Part shown: positions 8,440-17,007 of the stretch, in pieces
How positions within the stretch are numbered: the first letter of the stretch is position 1
Layout of the letters: the number at the start of each line of letters is the position of its first letter
Assembly (NCBI GenBank): GCA_016713985.1
Contig: JADJOD010000030.1
Coordinates: 62,001 to 126,000, forward strand
Direction of reading: 5' to 3'
DNA: 64,000 nt
Source: Lewinellaceae bacterium
GTDB taxonomy: Bacteria > Bacteroidota > Bacteroidia > Chitinophagales > Saprospiraceae
Position numbers and translations under genes: made by a program
The notes under the pieces: generated by a model
Seen by the model: the letters and a program-made list of their open reading frames with translations, nothing else
Database searches by the model: none
What the model was told of the DNA's origin: nothing

Positions 8440-9474
8440 TTACCTTATTTCACCTGGGCCGGTCAATCCCAGGCCGGCCTGACCGGACAGGCGGATTTTT
8501 CCGCCGTCCAGGGTCGGCAGATCAAACGGATTGTTGCTGATCAGCCAGCAGCCGTCGATGTCGGCAAAATCGCAAAGCGGGGCGAGTGCGGCGGCGGCCA
8601 GAATACCGCAGGAAGTTTCGGTCATACAACCGACCATTACCTTTAGTTTTTTTTGGCGCGCTGCCCGGACGGCACGGATGCCCTCGTACAAACCGGTACA
8701 TTTCATCAATTTGATATTTACGCCGTGAAAGGCGCCGGCCACCCGGTCGAGCTCGTGCAGGCGCTGGAAGCTTTCGTCGGCGATCACCGGCAACGGCGAG
8801 CGTTCCGAGAGCCAGGCGGCGGAATCGAGGTCGTCTTTTGGCGTGGGTTGTTCGATCAGCAGTACGTTCTGCCCGGCCAGCCAGTGAATGAGTTCCAACG
8901 CTTTTTCGCGGTTTGTCCAGGCCTGATTGGCGTCGGCATAAATGGGTTTATCCGACACTTCCCGTACGGTCCGGATGATCGCGCGGTCGTCGTCGGAGCC
9001 GAGTTTTACCTTGAGAATATTAAAATCCGCACTTTCATCCACTTTTTTTCGGAGCAGTTGCGGCGTGTCCATGCCGAGGGTAAAACTGGTCGGCGGCATC
9101 TGTGTCGGGTCGGCATCGAGCAATTGCCACAGCGGTTTGTTTTGCTGTTTTGCCCGGAGATCGTGCAGGGCGATGTCGACGGATGCCTTGGCTGCATGGT
9201 TGCCGGGAGCGATCGCGTCTATTTCCGCCAGAATGTTTTCGATGGGAAAAGGTGTTTTAAACCGCCCCAACACTTCTTTTGCGCGAGTCAGGAAGTTGGA
9301 AGCCGTATCGCAGTTTTCGCCGTAGTAGGGAGGCATAGCCGCTTCACCGTAGCCGGTATGTTCGCCCGATCGAATCTGTGTCATTACCGCATTGGTGTGG
9401 GTGCGCATCCCCGTGGCGATGCGAAACGGGTGGCGGAGTTCGAGCAGGAGCGGCTGAAAAGAGAGGTGCAACAT
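8440..9474 (-). CDS. Dipeptide epimerase (enolase superfamily, Ala-Glu epimerase type)
   Basis: 344 residues. Enolase-superfamily barrel with the metal ligands in YADANQAW, IEQPTPKDD and IADES, and the acid/base lysines in LKVKLGS and the late VNIKLMKCTG. The capping domain opens with LRHPFRIATG. The C-terminal DIDG-W motif fits L-Ala-D/L-Glu epimerases that recycle murein peptides. It is downstream of an NTF2-like gene by ten bases. Exact dipeptide specificity cannot be fixed from sequence. Confidence 0.9.
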   Translation of the reverse strand: MLHLSFQPLLLELRHPFRIATGMRTHTNAVMTQIRSGEHTGYGEAAMPPYYGENCDTASNFLTRAKEVLGRFKTPFPIENILAEIDAIAPGNHAAKASVDIALHDLRAKQQNKPLWQLLDADPTQMPPTSFTLGMDTPQLLRKKVDESADFNILKVKLGSDDDRAIIRTVREVSDKPIYADANQAWTNREKALELIHWLAGQNVLLIEQPTPKDDLDSAAWLSERSPLPVIADESFQRLHELDRVAGAFHGVNIKLMKCTGLYEGIRAVRAARQKKLKVMVGCMTETSCGILAAAALAPLCDFADIDGCWLISNNPFDLPTLDGGKIRLSGQAGLGLTGPGEIR

Positions 9475-9484
9475 CCGCTTTATA

Positions 9485-9964
9485 TCATTGATATTCAGGG
9501 TGTTGTTCTATAAATCGAAGCAAGCCGTTCATGGCTGTCTGGCGCACCTTATTGTGCAAAAACGGCGTCCGGCCCAGCAGCCAGCCCGTCAGTCCGAAAG
9601 CCTGGCGCGACCAGCGTGGAAATGAAAAATCGTCTCTGTGCCGGATGATCCTGCCGGCCTGAAATTCAAAGGATGCGTCGATGGCATTATGCACCTTCCG
9701 GCCGGTCCGCGAAAACGTATACCAGGCATCCCAGTGCGCACTCCCGGTCCGGTCGTCGGCTTGTATCCGGTCGAATTCAATTTTCAGGTCTTTGCCCGAT
9801 ATACACAACATGTGCCACATGGCGGCGACTTCCCTGCCGTTTTTCAGGTTGAACACCGCGTCGGAGAACGTGGCGTCGGGATGGTAGCAGGCGGCCATCG
9901 CGGCGTAATCCTTTTGTTGGAAACTCCGGTAGAACTGTTCGATAAGTTGTTCGCTGGCGTTCAT
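9485..9964 (-). CDS. SnoaL/NTF2-like cytoplasmic protein
   Basis: 159 residues. Begins LIEQFYRSFQQKDYAAMAACYHPDATFSD, the classic SnoaL-like opening, with the AHWDAWYTFSRTGR sheet and FEFQAGRIIRHRDDF near the end of the fold. A C-terminal extension of about 35 residues follows. No signal peptide. Probably co-transcribed with the dipeptide epimerase; the link in function is not evident. Confidence 0.85.
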   Translation of the reverse strand: MNASEQLIEQFYRSFQQKDYAAMAACYHPDATFSDAVFNLKNGREVAAMWHMLCISGKDLKIEFDRIQADDRTGSAHWDAWYTFSRTGRKVHNAIDASFEFQAGRIIRHRDDFSFPRWSRQAFGLTGWLLGRTPFLHNKVRQTAMNGLLRFIEQHPEYQ

Positions 9965-10015
9965 TTTTGTGATCGGTTCTGGAATATGTTCGTTATTTTT
10001 GACGGGTAAAAATGA

Positions 10016-10147
10016 ATAAAAGATTTGGCTTATGCCGGAATTGATTTACACCAGCCGGATTTCGCCTACGGCTCACTGACGAAAAAACAATACGAGCGGG
10101 CCAATGCCATGTATATCGGCAACCATCTTTCGGCGCTGGAATACTGA
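10016..10147 (+). pseudogene. 3' remnant of an unidentified gene
   Basis: Forty-three codons, open from just after a TGA at 10013 to a TGA at 10145, reading ...GSLTKKQYERANAMYIGNHLSALEY. The ending resembles DinB/DUF1569-like C-termini (helix with an HxxxxE/Q pattern) but the evidence is weak. No plausible start codon or ribosome site. It may simply be chance coding-like sequence. Confidence 0.3.
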
Positions 10148-10214
10148 ACCAAACGCCAGATTTAGCCTATATTTGTCGTCTCAAACCCGATTTTTTATCA
10201 AATCCCACGTTCAA

Positions 10215-12272
10215 ATGGCCAGTAAAAAAACAAACAAGGCAACCTTTTCGTACGGCGGTATGAAAATCAGCTTCACCAAAAGCAAAAACAAAGCAGCCGT
10301 TCAGTACAATCCCGGGTTAAAACCCCAGTCTTCCGAACTGGAATCCAGCCAGGTGGGTCCGCCGCCGACCCAGGTGGGTGAGTTTGAAGTTTTTCAGTCC
10401 GACAATTCCCTCGACGAAAAATTAGATGAGCAGCGGGAAAGGCCCGATGTAAGCGTTGGCACCCATATCTGGCACATGGAAGGAGAAGAAGACACTTCTT
10501 TCATCCCCACCGGCAATTTGTACATAGAATTTAAAGAAGGAACCGATGATGAAAACCAACGCGCACTGCTGGAAGAACTTCACCTCAGCCTGCTTGAAGT
10601 GGTAGGTCCCGACGCCTACCGCGCGAGTGTCACGGCCCAATCGCCCAACCCCATTACCTGTGTGGTCGAGTTGCAAAAAAAGAAGATCGTCAAAATAGCG
10701 GAGCCCGAGTTTCTGACCAAACCGGTTTCGGGGTTTTCGCCGCCGGCCGGGCGTTTTATCGCCACGCAATGGCACCTTGAAAATACGGGTTCACAAATTC
10801 CTATCATCGATATTCCAAACGCCGTATACGGCACATCACACTTCAAACGCGGGGCGGATGCCAAAGTCAAGGAGGCCTGGGCTTTTCTCGGAAACCTCGG
10901 CTCCAAAACCCTCAAAATCGCCGTGATCGATACCGGTTTTGCAACCGATCATCCGCAACTGCGCGGCGACGGCGCCAAAGTGGTCAACACCTTCAATGCC
11001 GCCAAACGCAACGCCGACGTGTCGCCCTGGTTCCAGGTATCCGACGGCAGTTGGGGGGTTTTCAGCCACGGCACCTCCTGCGCAGCCGTCGCAGCGGGCG
11101 CCCTGGATATGCAGGGAATTTTGGGCGCCGCGCCCAATGCCCGCATCATGCCGATCAAACTCGATATTCTCAGCGACGACGCCATTCGAAATGCATTCGA
11201 ACACGCGCTGATCAACGGCGCCGACATCATATCGTGTAGCCTGGGTTTCCCGAAACCGGTACCACTTTCGACTTATATCACTAATTTTTTGAGCAAAGTG
11301 GCCCGTGAAGGCCGGGGCGGCAAGGGAATCCCGATGTTTTTTGCCGCAGGCAATGCGAATCCGGCTTCCAATAACCAACCCCGCGCCGTGAGCGATTTTG
11401 CGGCTCACCCCGAAAGCATTTGTGTAACCGCATCCAACAGCCTCGACGAACATTCCGATTATTCGTTTTATGGCCCGAACGCCTTTTTATGCGCCCCCAC
11501 CAACGGAAACGACGGCGTGGGCATCACTACAGCAACCGTTGATGCGGGCGGCAACAATCAACTGGAACTGGGATATACCAGCGGGTTCGGCGGCACCTCC
11601 AGCGCTGCGCCGCTTGCTGCGGGCGTTTGCGCCCTGATGCTGAGCGCCAACCCCAAACTCACCCTGAGCCAGATCAAAACAATTCTTCGGCAGGCCTGCG
11701 ACAAGATCGGTTCAACCAGAGAATATGATGCCAACGGGCATTCCAACTATTACGGTTTTGGCCGTATTAATGCGTTGAAAGCGGTTCAAATGGCCGTTCA
11801 GGCCACCGGAGGCACGAGTGTGCCCGCCGGCAACACCGGTGGTTCAGGCACCGGCACCACAACACCACCCAAACAACCGGCAACTACTGCACAACGCGGC
11901 AAAGTGATTTCCAAATTCCTCAATGTGCGCTCAGGCCCCTCCACTGCCAACGCCAAGGTGGGCCAGTTGAATCAGGGCGACATCGTGAATCTGCTTGAAA
12001 AAACATCCGGGTTTTGGCGCATCGGGCAAGGTCAGTACGTGAGTGCGGAATACATCCAGGTTTTAGCCGTCAACGGTGCGCCGGTGACCAGCCGAAAAGG
12101 AAAAGTCACGTCGACGTTTCTCAACGTACGCACCGGCCCTTCCACCGCCAATGCCAAGGTGGGAGAATTAAAAAAAGGCGCCGTGGTGACCATTTTTGAA
12201 ACCAGCAGCAATGGCTGGCATCGCATCGGCGATAAAAACTGGGTGATCGGAACAAATATCCAGGAGGTGTAG
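10215..12272 (+). CDS. Subtilisin-like serine peptidase (S8) with two C-terminal SH3 domains
   Basis: 685 residues from the ATG at 10215; the frame extends upstream but MASKKTNKATFSYGG is the better start. The N-terminal ~205 residues act like a pro-region. The catalytic domain has Asp in AVIDTGF (about 238), His in FSHGTSC (about 284) and Ser in GGTSSAAP (about 461). A glycine/threonine-rich linker (about 535-555) leads to two bacterial SH3 domains (561-615 and 628-685), each with FLNVR-GPSTANAKVG. There is no signal peptide and no T9SS domain, which is odd for an SH3-bearing peptidase. A TATATTTG element lies at 10168-10175. Confidence 0.92.
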   Translation: MASKKTNKATFSYGGMKISFTKSKNKAAVQYNPGLKPQSSELESSQVGPPPTQVGEFEVFQSDNSLDEKLDEQRERPDVSVGTHIWHMEGEEDTSFIPTGNLYIEFKEGTDDENQRALLEELHLSLLEVVGPDAYRASVTAQSPNPITCVVELQKKKIVKIAEPEFLTKPVSGFSPPAGRFIATQWHLENTGSQIPIIDIPNAVYGTSHFKRGADAKVKEAWAFLGNLGSKTLKIAVIDTGFATDHPQLRGDGAKVVNTFNAAKRNADVSPWFQVSDGSWGVFSHGTSCAAVAAGALDMQGILGAAPNARIMPIKLDILSDDAIRNAFEHALINGADIISCSLGFPKPVPLSTYITNFLSKVAREGRGGKGIPMFFAAGNANPASNNQPRAVSDFAAHPESICVTASNSLDEHSDYSFYGPNAFLCAPTNGNDGVGITTATVDAGGNNQLELGYTSGFGGTSSAAPLAAGVCALMLSANPKLTLSQIKTILRQACDKIGSTREYDANGHSNYYGFGRINALKAVQMAVQATGGTSVPAGNTGGSGTGTTTPPKQPATTAQRGKVISKFLNVRSGPSTANAKVGQLNQGDIVNLLEKTSGFWRIGQGQYVSAEYIQVLAVNGAPVTSRKGKVTSTFLNVRTGPSTANAKVGELKKGAVVTIFETSSNGWHRIGDKNWVIGTNIQEV

Positions 12273-12393
12273 ATTTTTTTGTCATCGGGCCCATTTGGTT
12301 GTCGGATGGCGGCGAGAATATTCATGGAGTGCGGGTGATGCGGCAACAGCAGGGTTTTTGCCACCTTTGCTCAAAGATTCAGCCACACACCGT

Positions 12394-13497
12394 ATGCAAT
12401 ACGAAAACACCCTCGCATTCGCTCAAAAACTCGACCGGGATGACCCCGTCCGGTCGTATCGCGATCAATTTGTTCTCCCGCAACACCGGGGAAAAAACGT
12501 CCTTTATTTCTGCGGCAACTCACTCGGATTGCAACCCAAAAGCATCCGTCAGGCTTTGTTGAACGAACTCGACCAATGGGCAACACACGGCGTGGAGGGC
12601 CACTTCCGCGGCGACTTGCCCTGGATGTATTACCACAAGTTCCTGACCGGGCAATCCGCCAGACTTGTTGGAGCACTGCCCCATGAAGTAGTGGTGATGA
12701 ATACACTGACCGTCAACCTCCACCTCATGATGGTATCGTTTTACCGACCGACATCCGGGCGGTACAAGATTATCATGGAAGCCGGCGCTTTCCCAAGCGA
12801 CCAATATGCCGTGGAAAGCCAGGTGCGCTGGCACGGCCTGACACCCGAAACGACCATCGTCGAACTGGCGCCGCGCCCCGGCGAGTATACTCTCCGAACG
12901 GAAGATGTTCTACAAGTAATTGATAAAGAGAAGGATAACGTTGCGTTGGTGATGCTCGGCGGGGTAAATTATTACACCGGGCAATTGTATGACCTGGAAA
13001 AAATTGCCGCAGCCGCGCAGCGGGCAGGCGCTTATGCCGGCTTCGACCTGGCGCATGCCGCCGGTAATGCACCCTTAAAATTGCACGACTGGAATGTCGA
13101 TTTTGCCGTGTGGTGCAGCTACAAATACCTCAATTCGGGGCCCGGTGGCCCTTCCGGCGCATTTGTTCACGAACGCCACGGCGACAACCCGTCCCTGCCG
13201 CGTTTTGCAGGCTGGTGGGGGCACGATGAAAACGAAAGGTTTCAAATGAAAAAGGGTTTCAAACCCATGCGCGGCGCCGGGGGCTGGCAAATCAGCAATG
13301 CACAAATATTCAGCTTCGCCGCCCACAAGGCCAGCCTCGATATTTTTGATGCGGCAGGCATGGACCGCCTGCGCGCAAAGTGTGGAAATTGTGGGAGATG
13401 GTTGAGGAGTTTCAGGAGGTTTAAGGGTTTCATAGGGTTTCAAGGTTTCATAGGGTTTCAGGGTTTCAGGAGGTTTAAGGGTTTGCCATCCGACTAA
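12394..13497 (+). pseudogene. kynU: Kynureninase, C-terminus replaced by repeat element
   Basis: Kynureninase cleaves kynurenine or 3-hydroxykynurenine to (hydroxy)anthranilate and alanine, used for NAD synthesis from tryptophan. The N-terminal ~330 residues are well preserved: YFCGNSLGLQPK, GEGH-type region HGVEGHF, GAFPSDQYA, DLAHAAGN, the PLP lysine in SYKYLNSGPGG, and GWWGH. Homology stops at about 13380 (RLRAK). The frame then runs into AGGGTTTC-type repeats giving RSFRRFKGFIGF... to a stop. The product is 367 residues against ~420 for the family, and the lost part forms the small domain. I expect it to be inactive. Confidence 0.85.
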
Positions 13498-13856
13498 AAG
13501 AATTATTGACATATGGCGACGGAAAGATTTGAAAAATTATAATTGTTCAGGTAGCCGCAGCGCGGCGAAAGATTTGTAGTCGATAAGAGCAATGATCCTC
13601 CGTGGAGGTGCAGGGCACCGAAACATATTCCGGTGCCCTGCACCTCCACGGAGAATTCGGAGCAAGGTCTACAAAGATTTCGGGGCGCTGCCCCTGACCT
13701 AAGTAGTTATGAATGAACGAATTATTTTTGAAATCTTTCCGTCGCTTTCCATCGTTAAATCTTTAAGTCGGACGGCAAGGGTTTAAAGGTTTCAGGGTTG
13801 AGGCAACACAGAACCCTGAAACCTTGAAACCTTATGAAACCCTTAAACCCTGAAGT
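13408..13856. repeat. ~450 bp MITE-like inverted-repeat element in the kynU 3' end
   Basis: The left half (AGGGTTTC/AGGTTTC repeats, then GCCATCCGACTAAAAGA, then GCGACGGAAAGATTTGAAAA, then CAGCGCGGCGAAAGATTTGTAG) recurs in inverse order and strand on the right (CTACAAAGATTTCGGGGCGCTG, TTTTTGAAATCTTTCCGTCGC, TCTTTAAGTCGGACGGC, repeats of GAAACCCT). The arms meet at a perfect 23+23 bp hairpin (13598-13653). The right end stops exactly at the stop codon of the convergent lipoprotein gene. No transposase is encoded. Confidence 0.8.
13598..13653. repeat. Perfect 23-bp palindrome at the centre of the element
   Basis: Arms 13598-13620 and 13631-13653 are exact reverse complements (CTCCGTGGAGGTGCAGGGCA... 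and its complement) around a 10-base loop AAACATATTC. No poly-T tract follows, so it is a structural repeat core rather than a standard terminator. Confidence 0.92.
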
Positions 13857-14342
13857 TTAAATCCCCAACGTTTTCCCCACAATACCCGTCAAACCACCCA
13901 CCACCTTGCTGGTGAGGTTGACGATGAAGGCGTATTGTTTGTACTTTTTTTTGAATTTCGGCACAAGATCAACCACGTCTTTGATGTACGGCTTTTTAGC
14001 AACGCGTACACCGGTCTCCACTTTTTCCAGCGTATTCAGGCCGCCCTGCCATTTTTGGGTGTCGTTGAGGATCTTGTCTATATAGCGCTGATTTTGGTCG
14101 TGGTATTTCTGTACAAACTTGACACCTTTAACCGGATTGAGGAATTTCAGGTCTTCATTCATAAACAACACGTAATCCTGCACCAGCCCGTCGAGTTTTT
14201 GTTCCGGCGGCAGGTTGCTTTCCGCCAGGCGTTTGAGCGTTTTGTTGTGGTCGGCCAGCCAACGGTTTTGTTTCCAGGAAGCGCAACCGGTCTGGACGAG
14301 CAGGAGCCCTGTGAGGCACAGGAAAAAGGCGATTTTTTGCAT
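13857..14342 (-). CDS. Hypothetical lipoprotein
   Basis: 161 residues from the ATG at 14342. A lipoprotein signal peptide MQKIAFFLCLTGLLLVQTGC ends in the lipobox VQTGC (acceptor Cys20). The mature protein is helical and lysine-rich (NRWLADHNKTLKRLAE, YHDQNQRYIDKILND) and ends with the glycine-rich LTSKVVGGLTGIVGKTLGI. I recognise no family. It is convergent with the broken kynU and lies back to back with a methyltransferase. The open frame reaches much further upstream but that part overlaps the methyltransferase gene. Confidence 0.75.
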   Translation of the reverse strand: MQKIAFFLCLTGLLLVQTGCASWKQNRWLADHNKTLKRLAESNLPPEQKLDGLVQDYVLFMNEDLKFLNPVKGVKFVQKYHDQNQRYIDKILNDTQKWQGGLNTLEKVETGVRVAKKPYIKDVVDLVPKFKKKYKQYAFIVNLTSKVVGGLTGIVGKTLGI

Positions 14343-14447
14343 AAAAGGTGTTGGATTTTTTGCGAAATGATTCGTTTTATCCGTTAAACGCCGGAAGTGG
14401 CAACTCTTGTTGCAAACGCCCGGAATATTTTCCCGAAACTTGCCCGT

Positions 14448-15296
14448 ATGAAAACGCCGCACCCGGATGTTCAAACGTATTACAACCGCACACGTTTCGA
14501 TTACCGCGTCCTGTGGAATCGCCGCCGCCGCGACGTGGCCGTGCATTTCGGCTACTATGACGAACACGCCGACCACCACGCCGACGCGCTGGACAACATG
14601 AACCGCGTGCTGGCTGACCTGGCAGACATTCAACCCGGCGAACGGGTACTCGATGCCGGTTGCGGACTGGGAAACGCCTGCTTCTGGCTGGCCGGGCGGC
14701 GTGGAGCGCGGGTGACCGGCCTCAATATTGTGGAAAGACAAATAATTGATTGCCAAAATTTTAAAGAAAAAAACGGCCTGACTGACGTTGATTTTGTACA
14801 AGCCGATTTTTGCAGCATCCCTTTCGGGCAGGGAACTTTCGACGTGGTTTGGGCCTGTGAAAGTATCTGTCATGCCGCACAAAAACAGGCGTTTTACCGG
14901 GAAGCATACCGCGTACTCAAACCTGGCGGCCGGTTGGTTATGGCCGAGTATATGCGAACCGGACGACCTTTGCCGGCCAATTCCGAACGTCTGCTATCCG
15001 CCTGGCTGCATCCCTGGGCCATTCCCGACATCGACACGGCCGACGAACACCGGGGCCATGCGCAATCTGCCGGTTTTTCAGAAATTAATATCAGGGACGT
15101 CACGCCCAATGTCCGGGTCTCGCTCCGAAACCTGCATGAAATTTCCACACGCTGGCTGCCTTTGGGCAGGTTTTTCGGCTTTTTCGGGATCGTGGACCGG
15201 GTACGACTCGGCAATGCCCGGGCTTCGGTCCGGCAATACGATGCCTTGCAGGCAGGGGCGTGGAAGTATGGTCTATTGCTGGCGGAAAAACGGTAA
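14448..15296 (+). CDS. SAM-dependent methyltransferase (class I, SMT/gamma-tocopherol type)
   Basis: 282 residues starting at ATG 14448. SAM-binding motif I is VLDAGCGLGNACFWLA (about residues 66-80), motif II/III region DFVQADFCSIPF, motif IV FDVVWACESICHA, and motif V LKPGGRLVMAEYM. The order matches small-molecule methyltransferases related to sterol and tocopherol methyltransferases. Substrate unknown. Cytoplasmic. It is divergent from the lipoprotein gene, with a 105-base spacer. Confidence 0.92.
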   Translation: MKTPHPDVQTYYNRTRFDYRVLWNRRRRDVAVHFGYYDEHADHHADALDNMNRVLADLADIQPGERVLDAGCGLGNACFWLAGRRGARVTGLNIVERQIIDCQNFKEKNGLTDVDFVQADFCSIPFGQGTFDVVWACESICHAAQKQAFYREAYRVLKPGGRLVMAEYMRTGRPLPANSERLLSAWLHPWAIPDIDTADEHRGHAQSAGFSEINIRDVTPNVRVSLRNLHEISTRWLPLGRFFGFFGIVDRVRLGNARASVRQYDALQAGAWKYGLLLAEKR

Positions 15297-15344
15297 ATTG
15301 TTATTTCTCTCCGATCTCCTCTTTCGCCACCCCAAACGGCGTAT

Positions 15345-16882
15345 TCAAAAAACGTAGTATTTGCCGTTTGATTTGACCCGTTCGCGCGATACGTTCACCT
15401 GATGTTTTCCGGCCGAATACCCGCCTTCCGTGAGGTGAACAAGCGAGCCGCCGGGGTCGAATATGCTCACAATGACGATCGTTTGTTTCGGCAGTTGGAA
15501 GGTAATTTGAACCTCTTCATCGGTCAGGGCAGGAGGAAAAAGTGTTACCGAGGTGTTTCCCGAAGCGGCTTTTAACAAGACTTCCAATTCGTTGCGTACA
15601 AGGGCCTGATTTCGAAAAGAGTTAAAATGAATCAAAAAGCTCAGGGGTGGCAGTTCCACGCCGGTCATGGTGAAGGAATCCAGTTGCAAGGGGGTATCCC
15701 GGTCGCATTTGGCAGCAATTTTTGCAGCAATTGAGTCTGAAAACGGTTCACCGGCATTCATATCGAATACTTCTCCGGCTATAGTAAGCCGGAAAAAAAG
15801 GTCAGATCGGGATTCACCGTCAATCCGGCACAGAAGGGGATTCGTGAGCATGGTGGTTTTAATGGAGGGATCGTAAGAAAGTATGGCGACCCGGGCAATC
15901 GGTTCGTCAATGGAGGCGGTTGTTCCGTCGGGTTTGGCAGAATACGCGAGATAAAGCCCTTCCAGGTGTTCTCTGAACGCTCCCCATTCCAGGCTGAGGG
16001 TATGGGTATCGCGGCTTCGGCGCAACAACAGGCGTGTGTCGTTGTCGGGCACGAGGGTCATTTGTTTTTTGTACAGCCGCTCGTATTGTTGTGCCGTCTG
16101 CAATTCCAGCGAAACGGTCGCGCCCGGCCGCGCCAGGTGCTTGTAATTGTTCAGGTTATCCAGCATTTGCCGGTACTCGATGTCGTCCGATAAAAGGGCG
16201 GATAAACCGAACCAGCCCTGCTCGGGGTCTTGAAAATTGATGGTGGCCCGGATCGTTTGTGGTTCCGCGTACGGCTGCCACTCCGCGTATGGCTGTTGGC
16301 GCACGGTTTGCCAAAATTCGGCAACGGTAAAAAAGTCGCGGTCGGAGATTCTGGTAATGTCTTCCCGGCCCCAGGCTACCCGTTCCAGCAATTGTTCATT
16401 CAGAAAAGGCGCGTTGGAAGCCCAGTTGCCGCGAACGGGCTGGTACTCTTTTTTATCCTCCGGGTTATGGATGAGGATGTCGACTGCGCCCACAATTCCG
16501 TTGCCCAGTGGCAAATCAGTAATATGGAACACCGCACCGACGCTGACTTTGGGTCCGAGGGCAGCATCCAGTTCGCCCAGCCGGGCGGTATAGTCCGCAG
16601 TAGAAACGGGTATTTCTTCCAGTTTGAACGAAAAATCGCGGAGCAAAGCCGTTCCGTTCCAGATCGTCGGAGGGGACAGCAATATTTGGCGGAAACCCGG
16701 CGCCGTCAGTTTCAGTTGCCCTTTGAAACCATTGCCCGCTGTCAGGTCACACTGATGTTTGCCCCAGTAAAAATGTATTTGGCGGCGGGTGGTGTGCTGC
16801 CCGGGGTGCCGTCGGCCAGTTGAAAGGCGGAAAGGGGCCCGGTGGCAAACAACAAGAGAAAAAAGAGAAAAAAACGAAGCAT
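15345..16882 (-). CDS. Secreted protein with T9SS-type C-terminal domain (frameshifted)
   Basis: Two frames join at about 16745: a signal peptide (MLRFFLFFLLLFATGPLSAF) with 31 more residues, then a 1-base shift into a frame reading DLTAGNGFKGQLKLTAPGF and on to 15345. Restoring one C in the run at 16745-16746 gives ISVTLTAGNGF and a single ~511-residue protein. The C-terminus (IVIVSIFDPGGSLVHLTEGGYSAGKHQVNV ... NGKYYVF, split here for clarity) is a typical type A sorting domain. The middle is not recognised. An alternative start at 16930 would add MKHLDGKDFRPVTYQ, encoded by a repeated leader element. Confidence 0.75.
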
Positions 16883-16883
16883 A

Positions 16884-16987
16884 GGCTGGTAAGTAACAGG
16901 ACGGAAATCTTTTCCGTCCAAATGTTTCATTCTCTGAATGTTCCGAAGAACGTTGGTAGCATTAATTTTACACAGTATGCCCGCTTA
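16884..16987. repeat. Repeated leader element, copy 1
   Basis: This ~100 bp segment upstream of a minus-strand exported-protein gene is about 85% identical by eye to 38709-38802. It holds the hairpin GGACGGAAA-AGA-TTTCCGTCC (16898-16918) and the shared blocks CGGAACATTC, AAAATTAATGCT and TAAGCGGGCA (minus strand). Both copies can encode MKHxDGKDFRPxTY. Confidence 0.8.
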
Positions 16988-17007
16988 TTTTAAAAAAACG
17001 TCCGCCA

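Noticed and set aside
12295..12393. A longer start of kynureninase at 12295
   Set aside because: The extra residues do not match the family; MQYENTLAFAQKL at 12394 is the normal N-terminus.
13395..13490. Short repeats AGGGTTTC in the kynU tail looked like a CRISPR or telomere-like array
   Set aside because: Units are 7-8 bases without spacers and belong to the inverted-repeat element.
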